64,000 nt of DNA from contig JBFLYK010000017.1 of NCBI GenBank assembly GCA_040756995.1, positions 62,001 through 126,000 on the forward strand, given 5' to 3'. Below, in pieces: positions 56,474-64,000 of the stretch (positions are counted from its first letter, which is position 1; every line of letters begins with the position of its first letter). Under the pieces are notes generated by a model. It made no database searches, was not told the DNA's origin, and saw nothing but the letters and a program-made list of their open reading frames with translations. The translations under genes were made by a program, and so were the position numbers. The stretch is from BP-133 sp040756995 (lineage in GTDB: Bacteria > Actinomycetota > Acidimicrobiia > IMCC26256 > BP-133).

Positions 56474-57328
56474 TTAGCCGTGCTCGCCGGCCCGGGGGAT
56501 GGCGCCGGCCCGCCGCAGGCCGCGGCGGCCGGTGGCGACGAACACGATGGCGAAGAGGGCCGAGCCGGTGAGCACGATCATCGGCCCGGAGGGGATGTCG
56601 AGGTGGTAGCTCAGGTTCATCCCGACGAAGCCGCACAGGGCGCCGATCACCGTGGCCAGGAGGAGCATCCGGCCGAACGAGTCGGTGAGCATCCGGGCCA
56701 CGACGGCGGGGATGACCAGCGTGGCGGCCACCAGCGTGACGCCCAGCACGGTCATGGTGGCCAGGATCGAGGCGGCCAGCACCAGAGTGAGCAGGGCGTC
56801 GACCCGGGCGGTGCCGACGCCGGAGACGTCGGCCACCTCGGGGTCGAAGGTGGAGAACAGCAACGGGCGGTAGAGGAAGAATACGACCAGGGCCGCGGCC
56901 AGCGTCACGGCGGCCAGGAGCCAGACGTCGGCGTCGCTCACCCCGAGGATCTGGCCGAACAGGAGGGAATCGGGGTTCTTCCCGCCACTCCCGTAGCGCT
57001 TGATCAGGGCGACGCCGATGGCGAACGATGCCGTGGTGATGACGCCGATGGCGGCGTCGGAGCCGATGGCCCGCCGGCGCGTCACCCCGTTGATCATCAT
57101 GGCGGCGGCGAAGCCCCACGCTCCGGCTCCGAGGAAGAAGTTCACCCCGAGCAGGGCGCTGGCCGCGAACCCGCCGAAGATGGCGTGGGACAGGCCGTGC
57201 CCGATGTAGCTCATCCCCTTGAGCACCACGTAGACGCCGATGAGGCCGCACAGGGCGCCGGCCAGCGTGGCCACGATCAGGCCGTTGACGAAGAACTCGA
57301 ACTCGAAGGGCCGGAGGAACTCGCTCAT
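56474..57328 (-). CDS. Zn/Mn ABC transporter permease (ABC-3 family)
   Basis: This 284-residue integral membrane protein has about eight helices and the ABC-3 (ZnuB/MntB) signature region 'GMSYIGHGLSHAIFGGFAAS' near residue 40. The start ATG 57328 overlaps the ATPase stop by four bases; upstream in-frame sequence is antisense to the ATPase. It forms the channel of the import system with the ATPase and binding protein encoded directly upstream. Confidence 0.9.
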   Translation of the reverse strand: MSEFLRPFEFEFFVNGLIVATLAGALCGLIGVYVVLKGMSYIGHGLSHAIFGGFAASALLGVNFFLGAGAWGFAAAMMINGVTRRRAIGSDAAIGVITTASFAIGVALIKRYGSGGKNPDSLLFGQILGVSDADVWLLAAVTLAAALVVFFLYRPLLFSTFDPEVADVSGVGTARVDALLTLVLAASILATMTVLGVTLVAATLVIPAVVARMLTDSFGRMLLLATVIGALCGFVGMNLSYHLDIPSGPMIVLTGSALFAIVFVATGRRGLRRAGAIPRAGEHG

Positions 57329-58128
57329 GCCGATCCGGCCTCCCGATCCCGGCGGGGGAGCGCCACCACGTTGCTCGGCTCGTAGCGGTCGATCACCAGC
57401 GGCATCCCGGCGTGCTCGAGCACGTCCATCGGCGCGCCGTACGTCTGCTCCAGCACCTCCGGCGTGAGCACGTCCGCCGGCTTGCCGGCTGCGATCACCT
57501 CCCGGTTCAGGCACACCAGTTGCGGCAGGTGAGCCGCCACCCCGTTGAGGTCGTGGGTGGTGAGCACGATGGCCAGGCCGTCGGTGTTCAGCTCGTGCAG
57601 CAGGTGGAGGATCTCGTGTCGTGTCTTGACGTCGACGCCGGCGGTCGGCTCGTCCATGAGGAGGAGCTCGGGCCGGCGGAGGAGTGCCCGGGCGATGAAC
57701 ACCCGCTGCTGCTGACCGCCCGACAACTGGCGGATGTGACGGCGTTCCAGGTTGCCGAGACCCAACCGCTCCAGGATCCGGCTGACCTCGGCCCGCTCCT
57801 CCCCGCTCGGCCACGGCAGCGTCCGCCCGCCCCGGGCCATGAGCACGCACTCGCCGACGGTGACGGGGAAGTTCCAGTTCACGGTCTCGGTCTGGGGCAC
57901 GTAGGCCACGCTGACGCCGGGCCGCCGTCGCACCGTGCCGACCAGCGGCGCCAGGGCGCCCGTCAGCGTCCGCAGCAGCGTGGTCTTCCCGGAGCCCGAG
58001 GGCCCGACGACCCCGACGAACTCCGCTCGGCCCACGGTGAGGTCGACGTTGACGAGGACGGGTTCGGCACCGTACCGGCAGGTCACCCGCTCCAGCCGGA
58101 CGAGCTCGGCGCCGTCCGGCCCGGTCAT
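57325..58128 (-). CDS. Zn/Mn ABC transporter ATP-binding protein
   Basis: This 267-residue ABC ATPase has Walker A 'GPSGSGKTTLLR', Q-loop 'YVPQTETVNWNFP', signature 'LSGGQQQRVFIARAL', Walker B 'LLLMDEPTAGVD' and H-loop 'VLTTHDLNG'. 'VNWNFPVTV' around the Q-loop is usual for Zn/Mn importers. Its ends overlap both neighbours by four bases, so the three-gene operon is tightly coupled. Confidence 0.93.
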   Translation of the reverse strand: MTGPDGAELVRLERVTCRYGAEPVLVNVDLTVGRAEFVGVVGPSGSGKTTLLRTLTGALAPLVGTVRRRPGVSVAYVPQTETVNWNFPVTVGECVLMARGGRTLPWPSGEERAEVSRILERLGLGNLERRHIRQLSGGQQQRVFIARALLRRPELLLMDEPTAGVDVKTRHEILHLLHELNTDGLAIVLTTHDLNGVAAHLPQLVCLNREVIAAGKPADVLTPEVLEQTYGAPMDVLEHAGMPLVIDRYEPSNVVALPRRDREAGSA

Positions 58129-59150
58129 TGCGGATACACGGCCCTGTCCGGTGCGACGTTGCGGATCGGGAAGGCCTTCAGCGCCGAGGCGTCACCGCCG
58201 AGGGCCTCGACCATCGTGACGTAGTCGAAGCGCATCAAGCCGAGCCACGAATGCTCGACATCACCGGGTTTGCCCGGCAGGTCGTCGTCGCGCAGCACGT
58301 CGACGTACTTCACGCCTGCTTCCTTCCCGATCTGCTCGAGCACCGGGCTCGGGAAGACCTCGGAGCCGAAGATCGCCGGCACCTTCGTAGCCTTCACCTG
58401 ATCGATGAGCGCCGCCACCTCCCGGGGGCTGGGATCCTCGAAGTTCTCGACCTGGATCGCCCCGATGACCTCCCAGTCGTAGGTCTGGGCGAAATAGGCG
58501 TAGGCGTCGTGGTAGGTGAGCAGCTTGCGCCGTTCCCGGGGCAGGGTGGCGAACGACGCCCGCATCACCCCGTCGAACTCGTCGATCAGCGCCGCGAAGG
58601 CGTCGTGGTTCCGCTGGTAGGCGGCGGCGTTGGCCGCATCCTTGGCGGCCAGTTCCCGGCGGATGACCTCGGCGTACTTCTTGACGAACGTCGGATCGGT
58701 CCACAGGTGGGGATTGGGCTTGCCCTCGTCCCGGGGGAAGGAGAAGTCGAAGATCCACTCCGACTCCGGCAGGACCTCGGTGCCGATCTCGACGATCCGG
58801 GCCCCGGACTTCATGTTGGCCTCGGCCAGCTTCCTGGTCGGCTCCTCCAGCGACAGCCCGTTGATGAAGATCAGGTCGGCCTTCGAGAGGAGCTCGGCCA
58901 CACTCGGCGCCGGCTCGAAGGTGTGGGAGTTCGTGCCTTCGGGCACGACCCCTTCGATGTCGGCCAGATCGCCGGCGACGTTGGCGGCGATGTTGGTGAT
59001 GGGCGCCACGGTGGTGACGACTTTGAGCCTCGTCCCGGCGGAGACGCCGGACTCCGCCCGGGGCCCCTCCTCCTTGTCTCCGCAGGCCATGGCGGTGGCG
59101 GCGAGCAGGAGGGCGGCCAGAAGGAACCGGGGGCCGATCCGATGAGCCAT
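58125..59150 (-). CDS. Zn/Mn ABC transporter substrate-binding lipoprotein
   Basis: This 341-residue cluster A-I binding protein has a lipobox 'AATAMAC' (Cys about residue 21). Metal-ligand regions are 'GTNSHTFEPAPS', 'KPNPHLWTDP' and 'LTYHDAYAYF', with 'IFGSEVFPSPV' near the end. Three histidines plus a carboxylate fit Zn or Mn. There is no His-rich loop, so the metal cannot be told. ATG 59150 is chosen because the lipoprotein signal starts there. A palindrome in the 5' region of the divergent gene may bind the metal regulator. Confidence 0.9.
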   Translation of the reverse strand: MAHRIGPRFLLAALLLAATAMACGDKEEGPRAESGVSAGTRLKVVTTVAPITNIAANVAGDLADIEGVVPEGTNSHTFEPAPSVAELLSKADLIFINGLSLEEPTRKLAEANMKSGARIVEIGTEVLPESEWIFDFSFPRDEGKPNPHLWTDPTFVKKYAEVIRRELAAKDAANAAAYQRNHDAFAALIDEFDGVMRASFATLPRERRKLLTYHDAYAYFAQTYDWEVIGAIQVENFEDPSPREVAALIDQVKATKVPAIFGSEVFPSPVLEQIGKEAGVKYVDVLRDDDLPGKPGDVEHSWLGLMRFDYVTMVEALGGDASALKAFPIRNVAPDRAVYPQ

Positions 59151-59181
59151 GATGCCGCGGAACCGTAGACGGAGGCCGAGA

Positions 59182-60750
59182 TTGAAGCAAACGTTTCGCA
59201 ATAAGGGTCTGCTTGCGCTTGCGGTCTGCACGCTCGGTGTTCTCGGGGCGGGCTGCAACGCCGATTCGGACGAGGGCCAGACCGGGGCGGGGCCGACGAC
59301 CTCCTCGGCCGCCGGCTCGTCGACCACCACCGGGCCTCCGCCGCCGGCGGCCGTCGCCGTCGCCTACACCCGCACCTTCGCCGGCGACGGACAGGAGGGC
59401 CCGCCGCCGCCGCCCGAGCGCTTCCACGCCGAGGTCAGCCTCGACGGCGCCAGCTTCCGGATGACGGCCGACGACGGTGACCGCGACCTCGCCTACGACG
59501 CCGCCGGCGGCCGGGCCTACGAGTGGAGCAAGGCCGAGGCCGACCTGCAGGAATCGGTCAACCTCGTCACCGGCCTGGCCTCGGGTGGGCCCGACCACCA
59601 CGGCCTGACCGACGGGCCGCACCATCCCATCGCCCGGCTGGTGCGGGCCCTCGGCCGGGCAGGCGACCCGCGGGTCACCACGATCACCAGCCACGGCCGT
59701 CCGGCCTGGCACTACGACGGGCCGATGGTCGGCGACGTCCTCGGCGGCGAGGCCCCCGAAGACCACGTCGTGGCCGATGTCGACCAGGCCAGCGGCGCGC
59801 TGCTCCTCCAGGTCATGTCGGCCCGGGGGAAGGAGACCCGCCGGTTCGGGGCCACGTCGATCGAATCCCGCCCCACCGAGGACCGGTCCCGCTACCGCCC
59901 CGACCCGCCGGCCACGGCCAAGGTGACCACCGAGGACCACGGCTTCTCCGCCATGACCCTCGACGAACTGGCCACCGCGGCCGGCTACGACATCCTCGTC
60001 CCGGGTTCGGTCCCCGCCGGCTTCGAGCTCGACGAGGTCCTGTTCGACGCCAAGAAGCAGCTCTACACCGGGGCCGAGGCGCTCAACCCCGCCCCCGCCC
60101 GGGTGACGTCGCTGCGGTGGCGGGGGCCCGGCGGCACCTCGTTCACCGTGACGCTCCGGCCCGAGAACGGCGACCCGAAGGCCAGGCAGGAGGGCCAGGT
60201 GTGGTCCGATCCCTTCGGCGGTGAAGGCGTCGAGCTGCCGGCGACGAAGGTGTCGCTTCCCCTCGAGGGCCGCCCGTCCCTGGCCGGCGAGCTGTACGTC
60301 GCCGCTGCCGCCGTCCCGCACCTATGGGGCATCACCGGCGACCTCGTCGTCACGGTCGACGGCGACCTCGACGCCGCCGGCCTCAAGGCGGTGGCCGGGT
60401 CCCTCAGGAAGCACCCGAAGCCGGCCGCTCCGTCGACCGCCCCGACCCGGTGTCCGCCGATCGGCTTCACGCCGCACTCCGACGACGTGGCCGGCGAGAT
60501 CACCGCCTCGGGGCTGGACTGCACCGAGGCCTCGGCGCTCGTCCGGCGAGCCCGGGAACGGCACGACCCGGTGGCCGGGCCACGGTTTTTCCGGCTGCCC
60601 CCGTTCACCTGCCGGGCCGCCCGGGGGACGGGGGGTATCCCCCCGACAGCGGCGGCGGGAGCCGCCAAGGACAGCCAGGACACCGCCCTCGAGAGCACCG
60701 CCTACCGCTGCGATGACAGCGCCCGCCGGGTGACCTGGCAGAAGACCTGA
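59182..60750 (+). CDS. Putative lipoprotein with LolA/RseB-like domain
   Basis: This 522-residue protein has a TTG start at 59182, preceded by GGAGG, giving a lipoprotein signal 'LLALAVCTLGVLGAGCNADS'. After a Thr/Pro-rich linker, residues about 55-240 resemble the LolA/RseB-like lipoprotein fold, and a second domain with 'ATAAGYDILVPGSVPAGFEL' follows. Cysteines near the end ('CPPIGF', 'DCTEASAL', 'FTCRAARG') suggest disulfides. The start region contains the palindrome AAACGTTT (59189-59196), and only 31 bp separate it from the divergent metal-binding protein gene. Function is unknown. Confidence 0.65.
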   Translation: MKQTFRNKGLLALAVCTLGVLGAGCNADSDEGQTGAGPTTSSAAGSSTTTGPPPPAAVAVAYTRTFAGDGQEGPPPPPERFHAEVSLDGASFRMTADDGDRDLAYDAAGGRAYEWSKAEADLQESVNLVTGLASGGPDHHGLTDGPHHPIARLVRALGRAGDPRVTTITSHGRPAWHYDGPMVGDVLGGEAPEDHVVADVDQASGALLLQVMSARGKETRRFGATSIESRPTEDRSRYRPDPPATAKVTTEDHGFSAMTLDELATAAGYDILVPGSVPAGFELDEVLFDAKKQLYTGAEALNPAPARVTSLRWRGPGGTSFTVTLRPENGDPKARQEGQVWSDPFGGEGVELPATKVSLPLEGRPSLAGELYVAAAAVPHLWGITGDLVVTVDGDLDAAGLKAVAGSLRKHPKPAAPSTAPTRCPPIGFTPHSDDVAGEITASGLDCTEASALVRRARERHDPVAGPRFFRLPPFTCRAARGTGGIPPTAAAGAAKDSQDTALESTAYRCDDSARRVTWQKT

Positions 60751-60935
60751 CCCGGCCGCGGCACCCTGTCCGGCAGGTTCGTCGGGAAAGCGACGTTTTG
60801 GCGAACACTCGGAGCCTTCGTCCGGTTTGGCAGGAATGACCGCCTTGGCGTCGAACAGCAGGACGTATGGCTCGGCGATCGGGCCGATCCGCGCGTCCCC
60901 TACGGACGGCGTCGGCGAAAGGCTGGGGGTAAAGA

Positions 60936-63900
60936 ATGAGGCGAGGAATCGGCTCCAACGGGCGCAGGCTCTCCGGGCGCCGCCGGCTGGGGTTGGCTGG
61001 AACACTGCTGCTGGTGGCGGGGCTCGCCGCCGGCCCGGGCATGCTCGACGCCCGATCGGCGACGCCGGTCGGGGCCATCGAGCGGGTGAGCGTTGCCACC
61101 GGCAACGCCGCCGAGCGCAACGGCGCCCCGGACACCGGGAGTTCGCTGGCCTGCTCCGGCCTGAACTCCCGGCGCTGCACCAAGCGCACCATCAGCGACG
61201 ACGGCACCAAGATCGTCTACGCCTCGGCGGCCAGCAACCTCGTCGACGGCGACACCAACGGCCGCGTCGACGTCTTCCTCACCACCCTCAACCCGGGCAA
61301 GCCGTCCACGCCGTCCGACCCCGGCGTCCGGCCGTCGGTCATCTCGACCGTCCGCATCAGCGTCGGCCCCGGCGGCGAAGGCAACGGCGACAGCCTCGGG
61401 GCGTCGATCAGCCCCGACGGCAAGTGGATCGCCTTCGAGTCCTCGGCCAACAACCTGGTCGACGGCGACGCCAACGGCCCCGTCGTCGACGTGTTCGTCT
61501 ACAACGTCGACAGCAAGACGCTGCGGCTGGCCTCGGTCCCGGCCGCCGGCGGCGGCGCCGACGGCAACAGCTTCTCGGCCTCGGTGGCCAACAACGGAAC
61601 CGTGTCGTTCACGTCGGTGGCCGGCAACCTCGTACCCGGCGCCGGCGGCCAGCAGGTCTACGCCCGCAGCGACAAGACCGAGCTCGTGAGCGCCGCCCCC
61701 GACGGCGCCGCCGGTGACGGGCGGAGCGGCGAGTCGACGATCAGCGCTGACGGCACCAAGATCGCTTTCGCCTCCGACTCCTCGAACCTGGCCGCCGGAC
61801 AGACCCCGGGCGACGACATCTTCATCCGCACGCTCGGTGCCACACCCAGCACCCTGGCGCTGACCAGCGGCGCCAACGCCTACCTCCCGTCGATCACCGC
61901 CGACGGCACCAAGGTGATCTTCATCGCCGACGGCTTCGACAACGACGGCATCGGCGACATCTACCAGAGCTCGACCCAGGGCGGCGCCCAGCCCACGATC
62001 TACGCCAACTGCCCCTGCCGCAGCGGCGGCGACGTTCCACCGGTGTGGGCCACGCTCGGTTCCGGCGGGGCGGTCGTCTACTCCTCGCAGGCGCCGTTCT
62101 CCCGCAGCAACCGCTACCTCGAGCCCCAGGTCTTCGTCCACAACCCGAGCCAGGCCATCGTCAGCGTCCTGGGCGACGAGGTGGCGAACGGCCCGGCCGT
62201 GTTCCCCTCGGTCAGCGCCGACGGGAATCTCGTCGTCTTCGAGTCGACGGCCGACAACCTCACCGCCGGCGACGCCAACGGCGCCAGCGACGTGTTCCTC
62301 GGCCAGCTGGGCAGCACCGACAGCGGCTTCATGTCGCGGGGGGTCATCCGGGTCAGCGTCTACGCCACCGGCGACGCCCGCCGCGACGCCGACTCGTTCG
62401 CCCCCGCCCCGGACGCCCCGGCGGCGGTGTCGGCCGACGGCAACCTGGTGGCCTTCGCCTCCGATTCGTCGAACCTCGTACCCGGTGACACCAACGGGGT
62501 GGGCGACATCTTCATCCGGAACCGGGGGACCGGCAGGACGGAGCGGGTCAGCGTGGCGGCCGGCGGCGGGCAGGCCGACGGTGCCAGCGTCTCGCCGGTC
62601 ATGAGCGCCGACGGCCGGTTCGTCGTCTTCGCCTCCGAGGCCGGCAACCTCGTTCCCGGCGACACCAACGGGGTGATGGACATCTTCGTGCGGGACCGGG
62701 CCCGGGGTGAGACCCGCCGCCTGTCGGAGAAGCCCGGCGTGGGCCAGTCGCCGTTGCCGGCCCAGCGCCCGTCGATCAGCCCCAACGGCCACTGGGTGGC
62801 CTTCGACTCCGCCGGCGACTTCGCCAGCATCCAGCCGACCAGCAGCGGGCGGCCCAACGTGTTCCGCTTCCACATGGAGAGCGGCAACATCGAGATGGTC
62901 TCCACGATGATGCCCGAGGCGGCCGGCAGCCCCCGGCGGCCCGGCTTCAAGGCCAGCTGGGCCGCCTCGGTGGCCGACGACGGGTCGGTGGCCTTCCTCT
63001 CCGACCAGACGGGTATGACGCCCAACAACGCCGACGACCCGGTCGGCGGCATCCCGAACTACACCGACGTCTACGTCGCCCGGCCCGACGGTTCGGTCGT
63101 CAAGGCGTCGATGAACAGCGACCCGCAGCCGGTCAAGACCGACGGTGACAGCTACGAGCCCCAGATCAGCGGGGACGGCTCCAAGGTCGTGTTCGTCGTC
63201 GGCGGCAGGAGCAACATGCCGCGGACCAGCGCCGACCAGAACCCCGACACCGACATCTACCTGCGGGACCTGGCGGCCAACACCACCACCCAGATCAACA
63301 CGCCGGCCAGCGGCGACAACCGGCGCCCGACGATCAACCACGACGGCAGCGTGATCGCCTTCGTGTCGGACGCCGCCAACCTGGTCGGCGGCGACGGCAA
63401 CGGCACCTACGACGTCTTCGTGGTCAAGGGTGGAGCGGTCAGCCGCATCACCGGTAACGGCGATCCCAACGGGGCCAGCTACATGCCGAAGATCTCCGGG
63501 GACGGCCACACCCTCGTCTGGGCTTCCCGGGCCAGCAACATGGTCGACGGTGACGGCAACGGCGTCTACGACTGGTTCGCCCGGGCCGACGCCGCCGTGC
63601 CCTGTGTGACCTGCACCGACACGGGGGTGGACCCCAACGGCGGCACGCCCTGCATCGGTTGCAACCCCGGCGGCCCGAAGGCCTCCGGCCCCGGCTACCG
63701 GTTCGTGGCCGCCGACGGCGGGATCTTCGCCTTCGACCAGCCGTTCGCCGGCTCGGCCGGTGCCACCAAGCTGGCCAAGCCGATCGTCGGCATGGCCGCC
63801 ACCCCCAGCAACAACGGGTACTGGCTGGTGGCGTCCGACGGCGGCATCTTCTCCTACGGCGACGCCGCCTTCCACGGCTCGACCGGCAACGTCAAGCTGG

Positions 63901-64000
63901 CCCAGCCGATCGTGGGCATGACGGCCACGCCGTCGGGCAAGGGCTACTGGTTCGTTGCTTCCGACGGCGGCATCTTCGCCTTCGGTGACGCCAAGTTCTT
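60936..64000 (+). CDS. Large secreted TolB-like beta-propeller protein (3' truncated by window)
   Basis: The frame is open from ATG 60936 to the window edge, over 1,020 codons. A signal peptide ('LAGTLLLVAGLAAGPGML', about residues 20-37) is followed by about a dozen PD40/TolB-like units of the type 'S-DG--V-F-S-A-NLV-GD-NG--DVFV', forming one or more propellers (about 50-890). A Cys-rich linker ('CVTCTDTG', 'CIGCNPGG') then leads to 'GYWLVASDGGIFSYGDAAFHGSTG' repeats, given here in part, each about 43 residues. That last repeat is common in Acidimicrobiia. Surface or extracellular location is expected; a binding role is inferred. GGGGGT precedes the ATG. Confidence 0.85.
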   Translation, partial: MRRGIGSNGRRLSGRRRLGLAGTLLLVAGLAAGPGMLDARSATPVGAIERVSVATGNAAERNGAPDTGSSLACSGLNSRRCTKRTISDDGTKIVYASAASNLVDGDTNGRVDVFLTTLNPGKPSTPSDPGVRPSVISTVRISVGPGGEGNGDSLGASISPDGKWIAFESSANNLVDGDANGPVVDVFVYNVDSKTLRLASVPAAGGGADGNSFSASVANNGTVSFTSVAGNLVPGAGGQQVYARSDKTELVSAAPDGAAGDGRSGESTISADGTKIAFASDSSNLAAGQTPGDDIFIRTLGATPSTLALTSGANAYLPSITADGTKVIFIADGFDNDGIGDIYQSSTQGGAQPTIYANCPCRSGGDVPPVWATLGSGGAVVYSSQAPFSRSNRYLEPQVFVHNPSQAIVSVLGDEVANGPAVFPSVSADGNLVVFESTADNLTAGDANGASDVFLGQLGSTDSGFMSRGVIRVSVYATGDARRDADSFAPAPDAPAAVSADGNLVAFASDSSNLVPGDTNGVGDIFIRNRGTGRTERVSVAAGGGQADGASVSPVMSADGRFVVFASEAGNLVPGDTNGVMDIFVRDRARGETRRLSEKPGVGQSPLPAQRPSISPNGHWVAFDSAGDFASIQPTSSGRPNVFRFHMESGNIEMVSTMMPEAAGSPRRPGFKASWAASVADDGSVAFLSDQTGMTPNNADDPVGGIPNYTDVYVARPDGSVVKASMNSDPQPVKTDGDSYEPQISGDGSKVVFVVGGRSNMPRTSADQNPDTDIYLRDLAANTTTQINTPASGDNRRPTINHDGSVIAFVSDAANLVGGDGNGTYDVFVVKGGAVSRITGNGDPNGASYMPKISGDGHTLVWASRASNMVDGDGNGVYDWFARADAAVPCVTCTDTGVDPNGGTPCIGCNPGGPKASGPGYRFVAADGGIFAFDQPFAGSAGATKLAKPIVGMAATPSNNGYWLVASDGGIFSYGDAAFHGSTGNVKLAQPIVGMTATPSGKGYWFVASDGGIFAFGDAKF

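Noticed and set aside
58261..60321. 686-codon minus-strand frame across the ABC binding-protein and lipoprotein genes
   Set aside because: It covers two well-supported genes in other frames, and its sequence is low-complexity Arg/Gly/Pro with no domain.
60900..63875. Very long open frame (991 codons) on the minus strand
   Set aside because: It is antisense to the beta-propeller gene, has no family signature and is rich in G, A, V, R and D as expected for a high-GC shadow frame.

Overview
The window is high-GC actinobacterial DNA, most likely from the class Acidimicrobiia. Two things point there. The order crgA - DUF881 - trpG/pabA - pknB - pbpA - rodA - pstP - fhaB - fhaA matches the Mycobacterium tuberculosis locus Rv0011c-Rv0020c with pknA missing. 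The last gene carries 'WLVASDGGIF-GDA' repeats, which are typical of Acidimicrobiia surface proteins.

Left chromosomal part (1-19.4 kb): the end of a phage-shock operon (pspA, pspAA, htpX, pspAB); a convergent pair of an ATP-grasp ligase and a radical SAM enzyme that reads through an in-frame UGA as selenocysteine in a CUAEP tail, with a bacterial SECIS hairpin; nfuA; a thiolase; an ECF sigma/anti-sigma pair; and the Ser/Thr kinase and cell-wall locus, which ends at a tRNA-Leu(CAG).

Integrated element (about 19.49-43.15 kb): a 23.6-kb genomic island sits in the 3' end of tRNA-Leu, bounded by a 59-bp direct repeat. It has a tyrosine integrase with an N-terminal HNH-like domain, an excisionase-like protein, a MOBF (TrwC/TraI) relaxase-helicase split by an apparent frameshift, a DUF433/DUF5615 toxin-antitoxin-like pair, a 12-bp-period repeat field, and no visible mating-pair genes, so it is probably mobilizable rather than self-transmissible. 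Its right half is a cyclic-di-GMP module: five GEMM-I (c-di-GMP-I) riboswitch-like elements in about 8 kb, two GGDEF-EAL proteins (one directly behind a riboswitch), two operons of secreted TasA-like or small surface proteins each with its own ER-type (SipW-like) signal peptidase, and an ECF sigma/anti-sigma pair with a third riboswitch-controlled relative. I read this as a mobile, second-messenger-controlled surface-structure system, and it is the most interesting content of the window.

Metal island (43.3-49.8 kb), just outside the right attachment repeat: MerR + thioredoxin-like + MerB; ArsR, AqpS-type aquaporin, ArsC, ArsI-like lyase and a second ArsR; then a CopB-type P1B ATPase behind a CsoR-like operator.

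Right chromosomal part (49.7-64 kb): a KimA-like potassium permease next to kdpDE without kdpFABC; a PAP2 phosphatase and a VOC protein; a Zn/Mn ABC importer; a lipoprotein; and a very large secreted beta-propeller protein running off the end. Three coding frames inside the element carry single-base frameshifts, which could mean decay, phase variation or base-calling errors.
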